Of a stretch of 64,000 bases of DNA, positions 41,556 through 49,508 are shown in pieces. A program made the translations under genes and the position numbers. The notes under the pieces were generated by a model. It ran no database searches. It worked only from the letters and a program-made list of their open reading frames with translations, and was not told the DNA's origin. This stretch comes from Desulforhabdus sp. TSK. Lineage in GTDB: Bacteria; Desulfobacterota; Syntrophobacteria; Syntrophobacterales; Syntrophobacteraceae. The stretch is from NCBI RefSeq assembly GCF_022836495.1, contig NZ_BQXM01000023.1, forward strand, positions 1 to 64,000, given 5' to 3'. The number at the start of each line of letters is the position of its first letter. The stretch's first letter is position 1.

Positions 41556-43565
41556 TCACGCCTTGATGATGCGGGCGTCCACCACCACGATCCCTTCGGA
41601 ATAGGCGAAGATGGGGTTGAGGTCGATTTCCACGATGTCTTCGTGCTCCTCTGCAATCCGCGCCAGCTTGAGGAGCCCGTCGGCGATGGCTTCCACATCG
41701 ATCTTCTGCTGCCCGCGGTATCCCTTGAGGAGCGCAGCCGCCTTGATCTCTCCGATCATCCGCAGTGCTTCCGCACGGTCGATGGGCAGCATGCGCAGGG
41801 AAACATCCCGGAAAAGCTCCACCGTGATGCCTCCCAAGCCGAAAATGACGACAGGACCGAACTGCGGGTCGCGGTGCATACCCAGGATCAATTCCAGCCC
41901 TCTGGTGGCCATGGAGCTGACCACCACGCCGTCGATGCGGGCATGGGGGTGGCTGCTTTTGACCAGCTTCATGACTTCCGTGTAGGCCGAGCGCACATCC
42001 TTGGCCGACTGGAGGTTGAGCCATACGCCGCCGCAGTCGGATTTGTGCAGAATGTCGGGGGAATCGATCTTGAGGGAGACGGGAAAGCCCAGCTGGTGGG
42101 CCAGGTGCACCGCCTTGCCGGAGCTGTCGGCGGACCGGCTGACGATGCAGTCAAACCCCTTGGACTCCAGGAATTTGAGGCTCTCGAACAGACCCACCTG
42201 GGAGCGGCCTGCGGCGGTGGGAAAGGTGTACTTTGCCCGCTCGGCTTTTTTGTCGGCGGGGATCAGCTGGGCGAGCGCCCGGATGGCCCGTTCGGGCGTG
42301 GGAAAGACGGGAACGTCCCTCTGGTGCATTTTCAGTTTTTCCGCCCGTTCCACGTCGGCCCCGCCCAGGTAGATGATGAGCTCGTTGGCATTGGGTGTCA
42401 CCACCTGGGAGGCATCGAGGATGGGGTCCCCGAAGATGATCCCCAGCGTATCGTAGTAGGGCCGGGCGCGCTGGATGACCTCGTGGAACATCTTGGCATT
42501 GGCGTCCCCCGTGAGATCCAGGGGGTTGGCGTGGATGGCGTGGGCGGGAATGACTCCCTGGATTGCATCGGCCAGCTCCGGAGGGAGAGGCGAGACCTGC
42601 AGCCCTTCCTGTTCGGCTGCGTCGGTGGCCAGGATGGCCGAGCCTCCCGACGTCGTGATAAAAAGGATGCGATTGCCCTCGGGTGGTTTCAGGTAAGCGA
42701 GGCCCTTGGCGAAATCGTAGAATTCCTCCAGTGTCTCGGCTCGATGCACCCCGTGGCGACGAAAGAGGGAGGAGTAGATGGCGTCCGCACCCGCCAGGGA
42801 TTTGGTGTGAGATTCGGCCGCCACACGCCCGCCGGGAGTGCGTCCCGACTTGAGCACCACGAGGGGCTTTTTCAATGTCTTGAGGACGTTCTGAAACCGT
42901 GCCGGGTCCTTGACGCCTTCCAGGTAAACGGCGATGACGTGCGTGTTGGGATCCTCTTCCAGGTATTCGATGAGATCGATTTCATCCACATCCGCGCGGT
43001 TTCCAAGGCTTACGAAGCTGGACACCCCGAGCTGCTCCTGGGAAAACCAGTCCATCATGGCTGCCGCCACGGTGCCGCTCTGGCTGATGACGGCTACACG
43101 GCCTTTGCGGGTGAGCAGGGGCCACGACGCACACAGGGGATGGTAGGGGTTGTTGATTCCCTGGCAGTTGGGGCCGATGATCCTCACGCCACATTCCCGC
43201 CCCACGGCGGTGAGCTCCTTCTGCAGGGCATCGCCCTCGGCTCCCGCTTCGCTGAATCCTCCCGTGATGATGACCGCTCCCTTGACTCCCTTCTCGCCGC
43301 AGTCCCGGATGGCGTCGGGCACCAGGCGGGCCGGGATGATGACCACGGCCATGTCCACACTGTCGGGGATGTCCTTGACATTCTTGAAGCACGTCAGGCC
43401 CAGAATGCGCTCAGCCTTGGGATTGATGGGGTAAAGAGCCCCGGGGAATCCTCCTTCCACGAGGTTCTTCAGGACCACGTGGCCGAGCTTGTCGGGGCTT
43501 TCGGAGGCTCCGATGACGGCGATGCCGCTCGGGTGGAAAAAAGGCCATAATTCTCTGGAAGGCAT
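41556..43565 (-). CDS. Acetate-CoA ligase (ADP-forming) family protein, fused alpha-beta type
   Basis: 669 residues. N-terminal CoA-binding domain (GIAVIGASESPDKLGHVVLK), then the succinyl-CoA-synthetase-like flavodoxin domain (GRVAVISQSGTVAAAMMDWF, SLGNRADVDEIDLIEYLEED, ESHTKSLAGAD) and a C-terminal ATP-grasp region (KAVHLAHQLGFPVSLKIDSP, GVWLNLQSAKDVR). This is the single-chain form of NDP-forming acyl-CoA synthetase, which makes ATP from acyl-CoA or activates acids; substrate undetermined. It precedes a thioesterase-like gene's downstream side (43636) on the same strand. Confidence 0.9.
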   Translation of the reverse strand: MPSRELWPFFHPSGIAVIGASESPDKLGHVVLKNLVEGGFPGALYPINPKAERILGLTCFKNVKDIPDSVDMAVVIIPARLVPDAIRDCGEKGVKGAVIITGGFSEAGAEGDALQKELTAVGRECGVRIIGPNCQGINNPYHPLCASWPLLTRKGRVAVISQSGTVAAAMMDWFSQEQLGVSSFVSLGNRADVDEIDLIEYLEEDPNTHVIAVYLEGVKDPARFQNVLKTLKKPLVVLKSGRTPGGRVAAESHTKSLAGADAIYSSLFRRHGVHRAETLEEFYDFAKGLAYLKPPEGNRILFITTSGGSAILATDAAEQEGLQVSPLPPELADAIQGVIPAHAIHANPLDLTGDANAKMFHEVIQRARPYYDTLGIIFGDPILDASQVVTPNANELIIYLGGADVERAEKLKMHQRDVPVFPTPERAIRALAQLIPADKKAERAKYTFPTAAGRSQVGLFESLKFLESKGFDCIVSRSADSSGKAVHLAHQLGFPVSLKIDSPDILHKSDCGGVWLNLQSAKDVRSAYTEVMKLVKSSHPHARIDGVVVSSMATRGLELILGMHRDPQFGPVVIFGLGGITVELFRDVSLRMLPIDRAEALRMIGEIKAAALLKGYRGQQKIDVEAIADGLLKLARIAEEHEDIVEIDLNPIFAYSEGIVVVDARIIKA

Positions 43566-43635
43566 GGGATGATCCTCCTGTGGAAGTTGCGTCCAGTCCA
43601 GATGCCCGAAGAGGGACCCTTCAGCGCACGGTGGA

Positions 43636-44040
43636 TTATTTCATCTTGGCGGCTTTATCGGCTACGCGGGCGTTGAATTTGTCGGCCTGGATGATGAACC
43701 GTTCGTGAGAGGCTTCTCCGATCTTTTCGACTTCATCGAAGGCTTCCAGCTGGAAGGTCAGCTTTCTCCCGTCCACGGCGGTGACTTCCGTTTTGACCCG
43801 CACTTCCATCCCCAGGGGTGTGGCCGCCGTGTGCCTCAGGTCCATGGAAATGCCGACGGACTGCTCCCCGGGCTGCAGATGCTCGTCGATCAATTCGGCC
43901 GAAACCCTCTCCATGAGCCCTCCCAGGGCGGGTGTGGCAAACACGTCCGGGAGATTGGGGTAAAAACGCTGTGCAGAAAGCTCGGGGGAAGATTTGATTT
44001 TCAGCTCACGGGTCATGCCCGGCTTAAACGGTGTGCTCAT
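43636..44040 (-). CDS. Hotdog-fold thioesterase family protein (FlK-like)
   Basis: 134 residues from the ATG at 44040, which has AGGAGG eight bases upstream. FATPALGGLMERVSAELIDE and LRHTAATPLGMEVRVKTEVT are typical of the fluoroacetyl-CoA thioesterase-like family of hotdog proteins. It probably hydrolyses an acyl-CoA, and lies directly upstream of the acyl-CoA ligase gene in one transcription unit (70-bp gap). Confidence 0.85.
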   Translation of the reverse strand: MSTPFKPGMTRELKIKSSPELSAQRFYPNLPDVFATPALGGLMERVSAELIDEHLQPGEQSVGISMDLRHTAATPLGMEVRVKTEVTAVDGRKLTFQLEAFDEVEKIGEASHERFIIQADKFNARVADKAAKMK

Positions 44041-44161
44041 AATACCTCCTCCTGTGGGTAGAAAGATTGCATCCAGTCCAAGTACATTAATGCATCGTTT
44101 GCCAATAATCAAAGTGTAAACGCCCGTGAGGAAGGGCCAAGGAATGAAGGACATGCATTCT

Positions 44162-44213
44162 GTAGGGTGCGATCTACGCACGAGTATCAGCCGGTGCGTA
44201 AAACGCACCCTAC
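44162..44213. repeat. GTAGGGTGCG palindrome
   Basis: GTAGGGTGCG (44162-44171) and CGCACCCTAC (44204-44213), with an inner TACGCAC/GGTGCGTA pair, so it can form a long imperfect hairpin. Related in style to 41451-41516. Confidence 0.85.
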
Positions 44214-44433
44214 CCGTGCTGGAGATGGGGGGATGTCCTTTTCACTGGAGAGCGACTGGAAATTCGAGAACAAACATCGATTGACTTTGGATTCCCTGTT
44301 TCTTAACTTTTGCCTACCACAAATCGGGGGGCGTCCTCATTGGGTCCCATCCTCGTCAGAGATACATTTTGCAGAAGAACATGGTGCGTATACTCAGTAC
44401 AGCGCTGCATAAGTGGGTGTCCCAATCACCATC

Positions 44434-44508
44434 CGTCATACCGGAGTGCTTTTAGCCGGTATCCAGTCAGTTCTTGTGGATTCCGGCTAAAAGCATGCCG
44501 GAATGACG
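44434..44508. repeat. CGTCATaCCGG palindrome
   Basis: CGTCATACCGGAGTGCTTTTA (44434 on) pairs with TAAAAGCATGCCGGAATGACG (to 44508); the inner part GCCGGTATCCA pairs with TGGATTCCGGC. Same family as the core of the MITE-like element at 40311. No gene is seen in 44041-44627. Confidence 0.88.
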
Positions 44509-44627
44509 CTGGTGAACAATGGCCATCTTATTCTGAACAGCTGTATTCAGTATACCCAAACGATGGAGCCGTTCCCGGATGACGGCGGAAGGGCACTTGA
44601 GCTGAAAACAATCAAAAGGAGAATAGA

Positions 44628-45122
44628 ATGTCCAAGACGGAAAAAGCTTTGAGGGAAGCGTTTGCAGGGGAATCACAGGCCAATCGCAGGTACCTGGCCT
44701 TTGCGGAAAAAGCCGAAGACGAAAACATGTCGGGCGTGGCCAAGCTCTTTCGTGCCGTGGCCGCTGCTGAAACCATTCATGCCCACAAGCACCTTCGGAC
44801 CCTCGGCGCGGTCAAGAGCACGAAGGAAAACATTCAGGAAGCGATTTCAGGGGAAACGCACGAATTCAAGGACATGTATCCCCAGATGATCGCCGATGCC
44901 AAGGAAGAGGGCAACAAGTCGGCGGAAATCAGCTTCACCTATGCCAACGCCGTGGAACAGGTGCATGCGGACCTCTATTCCAAGGCTCTCCAGGATCCTG
45001 CTAATTTTCCCGTCCAGGATTGGTATGTGTGCAAAATTTGCGGCTACACGGTAGCTGCTGCGCCCCCTGAAAAATGCCCCGTCTGCGGCGCCAATCCCAA
45101 AGCCTTTTTCAAGGCCGATTGA
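44628..45122 (+). CDS. rbr: Rubrerythrin
   Basis: 164 residues. Four-helix diiron domain (AFAGESQANRRYLAFAEKAE, FRAVAAAETIHAHKHL, EISFTYANAVEQVHADLY) plus C-terminal rubredoxin domain (CKICGYT...CPVCGA). NAD(P)H-dependent peroxidase that protects anaerobes. AAAGGAG lies eight bases before the ATG. It appears monocistronic, ending at the hairpin 45141-45181. Confidence 0.96.
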   Translation: MSKTEKALREAFAGESQANRRYLAFAEKAEDENMSGVAKLFRAVAAAETIHAHKHLRTLGAVKSTKENIQEAISGETHEFKDMYPQMIADAKEEGNKSAEISFTYANAVEQVHADLYSKALQDPANFPVQDWYVCKICGYTVAAAPPEKCPVCGANPKAFFKAD

Positions 45123-45140
45123 TCCAGCACCCTGACTACC

Positions 45141-45181
45141 GGCGCGGAATGGGGGAAGCACAACGATCCCCATTCCGCGCC
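45141..45181. terminator. Hairpin between convergent rbr and DUF1285-like genes
   Basis: GGCGCGGAATGGGG (45141-45154) and its exact complement (45168-45181) form a 14-bp stem. No T-tract follows on either side, so it may act as a stabiliser or a bidirectional terminator of uncertain efficiency. Confidence 0.6.
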
Positions 45182-45188
45182 AACCGGT

Positions 45189-45722
45189 TCAGGCTGCCTG
45201 CGTTATGGGGTAGCGCCTGCCATTGAGCTCCAGAACAAACCCTCCGGTCGAAGCGTCTTCTTCGATCCATTCCGCCAGCTGGTAATAGGCGGGTCTTGAA
45301 AAGCGCGCCGGAAAGACTCCCCCACGGATGCGGCAGTACAGTACATTGTCCCTGCCCACGCAGAGGGTGGAAGGATCCAGGATTTCCCCCGTGGAAAGGT
45401 GCTTGAGGGACAGAAGGATGGCCTCTTCCTTCGGGCTTTCCTCGGGATTTTGAAGGATTTTGTCGACCCTGGCAATGACGAAGGGGGTATCGGCCACGTC
45501 CAGGCTGCAGAGACTTTGTTTCCATTCAATGCAGAAGGGGCTTTTCCCTTCGGAAGGCCCGCCGGGATTGAGGCGCACGCAATTGAGGAACAATTCGATA
45601 ATGTCTTCTCTCACCAGTTTCGCGCCCCTGTAAAACCATTCTCCCTCCACGTCCACGGCAATGTCAGTGGGATAAAGCTCGCCGGATTGTTCAGGTAGAT
45701 CTGGAATGTCGCTTGGATGCAT
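45189..45722 (-). CDS. DUF1285-like protein
   Basis: 177 residues. IAVDVEGEWFYRGAKLVRED near the N terminus, IELFLNCVRLN, and LDVADTPFVIARVD follow the DUF1285 order (WFY.G.....R..L..LF......). Structure of the family is known as tandem barrels but no function is agreed. It precedes dtd's far end, on the same strand. Confidence 0.65.
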   Translation of the reverse strand: MHPSDIPDLPEQSGELYPTDIAVDVEGEWFYRGAKLVREDIIELFLNCVRLNPGGPSEGKSPFCIEWKQSLCSLDVADTPFVIARVDKILQNPEESPKEEAILLSLKHLSTGEILDPSTLCVGRDNVLYCRIRGGVFPARFSRPAYYQLAEWIEEDASTGGFVLELNGRRYPITQAA

Positions 45723-45787
45723 GATGGTTCTCCCTGTGTGCGGTGGAAGTCTTCGGGACAGCTCCTGTTGGTTTTGAGTCCGTTTGT

Positions 45788-46237
45788 CTAAAATAGCTTC
45801 CGGCTGTCCAGGAGCAGGGTCACGGGTCCGTCGTTGACGAGGCTCACCTGCATCATCTCCTGGAATTTGCCCGTGGCCACGCGAGGCGAGTACGCCCGGA
45901 TCTCTTCCACGAACTTTTCGTAGAGGACAAGGGCGAGATCCGGTGGAGCGGCTCCGGCGTAGGAAGGCCGTCTGCCCTTGCGGCAGTCCCCCCAGAGGGT
46001 GAATTGGGAAACCACGAGAATGCCTCCGCCCACATCCAGGACGGAATGGTTCATCTTGTCGTTTTCATCGGAAAAGATTCGGAGGTGAGCGATCTTTTCC
46101 GCCAGGTATCGCGTGTCCTGTTCGCTGTCGTCGGGACCGACACCCAGAAAGACCAGGAGGCCCTGCCCGATCCTTCCGACCTCTTCCCCTCCAACTCGGA
46201 CGGTCGCTTCCAAAACCCGCTGCACCACGGCTCGCAC
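45788..46237 (-). CDS. dtd: D-aminoacyl-tRNA deacylase
   Basis: 149 residues from a GTG at 46237. [20 protein letters not shown], the catalytic SQFTLWGD and the C-terminal [11 protein letters not shown] (the GP motif that sets chirality) are diagnostic. It removes D-amino acids and glycine from tRNA. The GTG is preceded by GAAGGAGAAGG and gives the standard length; the open frame to 46363 is rejected. Confidence 0.95.
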   Translation of the reverse strand: MRAVVQRVLEATVRVGGEEVGRIGQGLLVFLGVGPDDSEQDTRYLAEKIAHLRIFSDENDKMNHSVLDVGGGILVVSQFTLWGDCRKGRRPSYAGAAPPDLALVLYEKFVEEIRAYSPRVATGKFQEMMQVSLVNDGPVTLLLDSRKLF

Positions 46238-46381
46238 GGTGTAACCTTCTCCTTCAGGCAAAAGAGGATCTTCACGGTTTGACCCGTGAAACCGAAAGGG
46301 GTATAAGAACCCTTCGTCGGACGATGGCCCCCGTGAATATTCCACAAGGCCGTGACACTTCATATCTCATTGACAGGCATT

Positions 46382-47782
46382 ATGTCAAAAGCCCCTTTTA
46401 TCCTCCTGGTCAATCCCTGGATTACGGATTTTGCCGCGCACGACCTGTGGTCCAAGCCCCTGGGGCTGCTCTCCCTGGGCGCCCTCCTGAGGGACGGGGG
46501 ATGCGGGGTGGGACTCATCGATTGCGTCGAGCGCCATGATCCTTTCCCTGAGGAGGGGCCGGGAATCCTTCCCGGAACGGATCGGGAATACGGTACGGGA
46601 AAGTTCCCTCGAACCCCGGTGGAAAAGCCCCCGGCCTACCGTGAAATCCCCCGCCGCTACTATCGTTTCGGCATTCAGCCCGATAGCCTTCGCAGGCGAT
46701 TGCGCTCCCTGCCCCGGCCGGACCTCATTTGGGTGACGTCCATTATGACGTACTGGTACCCTGGGATCCATCAGACCGTGGACATCCTGCGCGAGGTTTT
46801 TACCGACACGCCCATCTGGCTGGGAGGGATCTACGCGCGCCTTTGCCCTGAGCATGCCGCCGCAACGAGTGGAGCGGACGAGGTGGTGACGCTTGCTCCT
46901 GCCCTGCTTCCCGCGAAACTGGAAGCCGCCACGGGGTTTCGGGTCAGGAATGCCGGGTGCTGGAAGCACCTCGGGACATCGCCTTTTCCCGCCCTGGACT
47001 TGCTGGATCATCCCACTTATGCTCCGCTCCTCACCAGCGTCGGGTGCCCTTTCCGCTGCCCGTATTGCGCTTCGGCTATTTTGCAGCCCGGGTGGGAACG
47101 CCGAAACGCCCCCGACATCTACGATGAGATCCTCCATTGGCACCATCGATTGGCCGTTGTAGACTTTGCCTTCTATGACGACGCGCTCCTGCTTCGGGCT
47201 GAAGAGACGTTGCGGCCCGCCCTGGAACGTCTGGTCCGGGAAGGCTGCCGCTTTCGGTTCCACACGCCCAACGCCGTGCATGTGCGGGCTCTCAGCCCGG
47301 ATTGGTGTCGTTTACTGTACGAAAGCGGGTTCACGACCCTTCGCCTGGGCTTGGAAACGACACGCCCGGACAGGCAGCGGGAGTGGGGAGGGAAGGTTGG
47401 AAACCAAATGTTTTTGGGGGCTGTGAAAAATCTGCTCGGTGCGGGATTTTCCCGGGAGCAGCTGGGCGTTTACCTCCTGTGCGGACTCCCCGGGCAAACG
47501 CCCGAAGAGGTTGCTGAAGCCATCCGGGTCGTGGCTGGAGCCGGAGCCCAACCGTACCTCTGTGAGTATTCTCCCGTCCCGGGAACCCCCATGTGGAAGG
47601 AAGCGTGCGCCGTATCCCCCTACGATCTCGCGGGTGAGCCCCTGTACCACAACAACACCTTTTTTGCCTGCAGACGCCCGGATTTCGCCTACGAAGACCT
47701 GTTGCGCCTGAAGGATTTGAATCGGGCATCGCGCCGGCGCCCGCTCGAGGCGGGTGCGATGCGACCCGGCCGTGAGGCATGA
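46382..47782 (+). CDS. B12-binding-type radical SAM protein, function unknown
   Basis: 466 residues. The N-terminal part (about 1-190) resembles a cobalamin-binding domain (LVNPWITDFAAHDLWSKPLG, ITYWYPGIHQTVDILREVF-like) and the radical SAM core has GCPFRCPYC (cysteines at about 222, 226, 229). RLGLETTRPDRQ and LCGLPGQTPEEVAEAI complete the core. The class includes methylases and cyclases, but no product can be named. A GTG at 46352 is an alternative start. It is alone on its strand. Confidence 0.85.
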   Translation: MSKAPFILLVNPWITDFAAHDLWSKPLGLLSLGALLRDGGCGVGLIDCVERHDPFPEEGPGILPGTDREYGTGKFPRTPVEKPPAYREIPRRYYRFGIQPDSLRRRLRSLPRPDLIWVTSIMTYWYPGIHQTVDILREVFTDTPIWLGGIYARLCPEHAAATSGADEVVTLAPALLPAKLEAATGFRVRNAGCWKHLGTSPFPALDLLDHPTYAPLLTSVGCPFRCPYCASAILQPGWERRNAPDIYDEILHWHHRLAVVDFAFYDDALLLRAEETLRPALERLVREGCRFRFHTPNAVHVRALSPDWCRLLYESGFTTLRLGLETTRPDRQREWGGKVGNQMFLGAVKNLLGAGFSREQLGVYLLCGLPGQTPEEVAEAIRVVAGAGAQPYLCEYSPVPGTPMWKEACAVSPYDLAGEPLYHNNTFFACRRPDFAYEDLLRLKDLNRASRRRPLEAGAMRPGREA

Positions 47783-47925
47783 CCGGATGCCCGCTGGAGA
47801 CGTGGCTGCAGTTTTCCCTTGACGGAGTCGATATTTTGGTATTATTCTGAGAATTATCTTAACCCATTGTTATCGTTGTAGATTCTAAATGCTCAGCTTC
47901 GTGTGCAGAAGAGGTGCCGTGCTCC

Positions 47926-48228
47926 ATGTTGTTTGATCCGGAAAATGGTTTGTATGTTTTTGAGGTGGCTCTGGGGTTTAGAGCCAACGGGCAAAAGCAA
48001 AGCAGCGCATCCTGCCTGATCCAGGCGGATGATCCTGAAGAAGCTGAGGAAAAGGTGATGGAATACCTGGCCAACCAGGATGCCGCCGAGAGATTCTGGA
48101 TCGAAGAGATGAGCGATCCATATACCCTGGAAGAGTACCAGCAGCAGCTCGATGAAACCGAGAATGAGCCTTTTCCCATTCTGGATGAAATGACGGAAGA
48201 CGAATTTGTTGATTTTCTAGGGTTCTAG
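47926..48228 (+). CDS. Hypothetical acidic protein
   Basis: About 100 residues: a predicted beta-rich N terminus (NGLYVFEVALGFRANGQKQS) and a strongly acidic helical C terminus (DETENEPFPILDEMTEDEFV). ATG at 47926 with GAGG upstream, or GTG at 47914. I recognise no family. Confidence 0.6.
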   Translation: MLFDPENGLYVFEVALGFRANGQKQSSASCLIQADDPEEAEEKVMEYLANQDAAERFWIEEMSDPYTLEEYQQQLDETENEPFPILDEMTEDEFVDFLGF

Positions 48229-48239
48229 CGCTATGCCTC

Positions 48240-48662
48240 CTACACGGTGATCAGCCGTGTGACCTGCTTGTTGACACATTCGTAAATGTCCTCATCGGTC
48301 CCATAAACTTCGACGATGCATTTGTGGTTGATGAGCGTCCGGATGATAAAAGACGTTACGTAAAGGCTGATGAAATTGGGACGCGCCACCAGGGTCCTCA
48401 GGTCTGCGGTCTCCAGCTGCACTTCGAATTCCTCTGCATTGAGCAGGGTTTCCAGGTTGAAATGAATCTGGTTTTCCATTTCGGCCCTGTTGGTCGTTTC
48501 CACCAATCGCTCTTCCAAGAGCTTCATGACGATGCGGTCGCTCAGTTCGTCGATTCGCTCGCGCAGCAGGTTCAAGGCATTGGCTCGCTGCGACTCCTTG
48601 GCATGGTCGAGCTTTGAAATGACGGCCGATTCTCTCACGTTGGGTCGATATTCTCTGGCCAC
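48240..48662 (-). CDS. Hypothetical helical protein
   Basis: 140 residues, rich in charged helices (SKLDHAKESQRANALNLLRE, RIDELSDRIVMKLLEERLVE) with a hydrophobic C-terminal third (YVTSFIIRTLINHKC). No transmembrane segment or known domain. It is 21 bp after larB on the same strand, so it may belong to the waaA-larB transcript. Confidence 0.6.
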   Translation of the reverse strand: MAREYRPNVRESAVISKLDHAKESQRANALNLLRERIDELSDRIVMKLLEERLVETTNRAEMENQIHFNLETLLNAEEFEVQLETADLRTLVARPNFISLYVTSFIIRTLINHKCIVEVYGTDEDIYECVNKQVTRLITV

Positions 48663-48683
48663 GGGGTGCTCCTTTTCATTCTC

Positions 48684-49508
48684 TTAAGATGATTCGATCT
48701 TTTTCCCAGCAGGAGGGGCATCTCCCCCGACGGCATCTGCTGAAAATCTCATGGCTTCAGTCATGGTATTCTGATTGATGATGGCAGCCAGATAACCCGC
48801 CCCAAAACCATTGTCAATGTTGACGACGGCGACTCCCGGTGCACAGCTGTTGAGCATCCCCAGCAGAGCCGCCAGGCCGTTGAAGCTCGCTCCATATCCT
48901 ACACTCGTGGGTACTGCGATGACAGGACGCTCCACCAGTCCGCCCACGACGCTGGGGAGAGCCCCCTCCATGCCGGCTGTCACCACGTAGACGGACGCCT
49001 CCTGCAGTTCATCCCAGATCCCCAGCAGCCGGTGCAGGCCGGCCACTCCCACATCAAAAAATCGCTTCACCCGGTTGCCCATGAATTCAGCCGTGACGGC
49101 TGCTTCTTCGGCTACCGGAACGTCGGATGATCCGGCGCAAAGCACGTGTATGGCTCCCTGGGACAAAATCGGTAACGGCTCCCGTTCCCAGGAGAGCAAT
49201 CTCGCCTCGGAATGATACACCATGCCGGGAATGGCGGTCATGATGGCCGCTGCCTTTACCGCATCCACCCGGGTGATGAGAGCTCTGCTGCCGAAATCCG
49301 CCATGGCCTGGACGATGCTCACCACCTGATCGGCCGTTTTGCCTTCGCCGTAGACGACCTCCGGGTACCCCCGGCGCAGCCGCCGGTGGTGATCCACGCG
49401 GGCAAAGGAGAGGTTTTCATAAGGAAGCTTCCTGAGGAAATGCAGCACCTCCTCCAGGTCCTTCCGCCCGTCTTTGTATTCCCGGAGAAGTTCTTCGAGT
49501 TTACTCAT
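48684..49508 (-). CDS. larB: Nickel pincer cofactor biosynthesis protein LarB
   Basis: 274 residues from the ATG at 49508. SFARVDHHRRLRRGYPEVVY and GEGKTADQV, then VPVAEEAAVTAEFMGNRV and a PurE-like C-terminal AIPTSVGYG-type segment (VPTSVGYGASFNGLAALLGM) match LarB, which carboxylates and hydrolyses NaAD for the lactate racemase cofactor. No larC/larE/larA is visible. It overlaps waaA by four bases. Confidence 0.92.
   Translation of the reverse strand: MSKLEELLREYKDGRKDLEEVLHFLRKLPYENLSFARVDHHRRLRRGYPEVVYGEGKTADQVVSIVQAMADFGSRALITRVDAVKAAAIMTAIPGMVYHSEARLLSWEREPLPILSQGAIHVLCAGSSDVPVAEEAAVTAEFMGNRVKRFFDVGVAGLHRLLGIWDELQEASVYVVTAGMEGALPSVVGGLVERPVIAVPTSVGYGASFNGLAALLGMLNSCAPGVAVVNIDNGFGAGYLAAIINQNTMTEAMRFSADAVGGDAPPAGKKIESS

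Noticed and set aside
45141-45181. Considered as a GTAG-type dispersed repeat
   Set aside because: It lacks the GTAGG ends and its arms do not occur elsewhere in the window; kept only as a hairpin between convergent genes.
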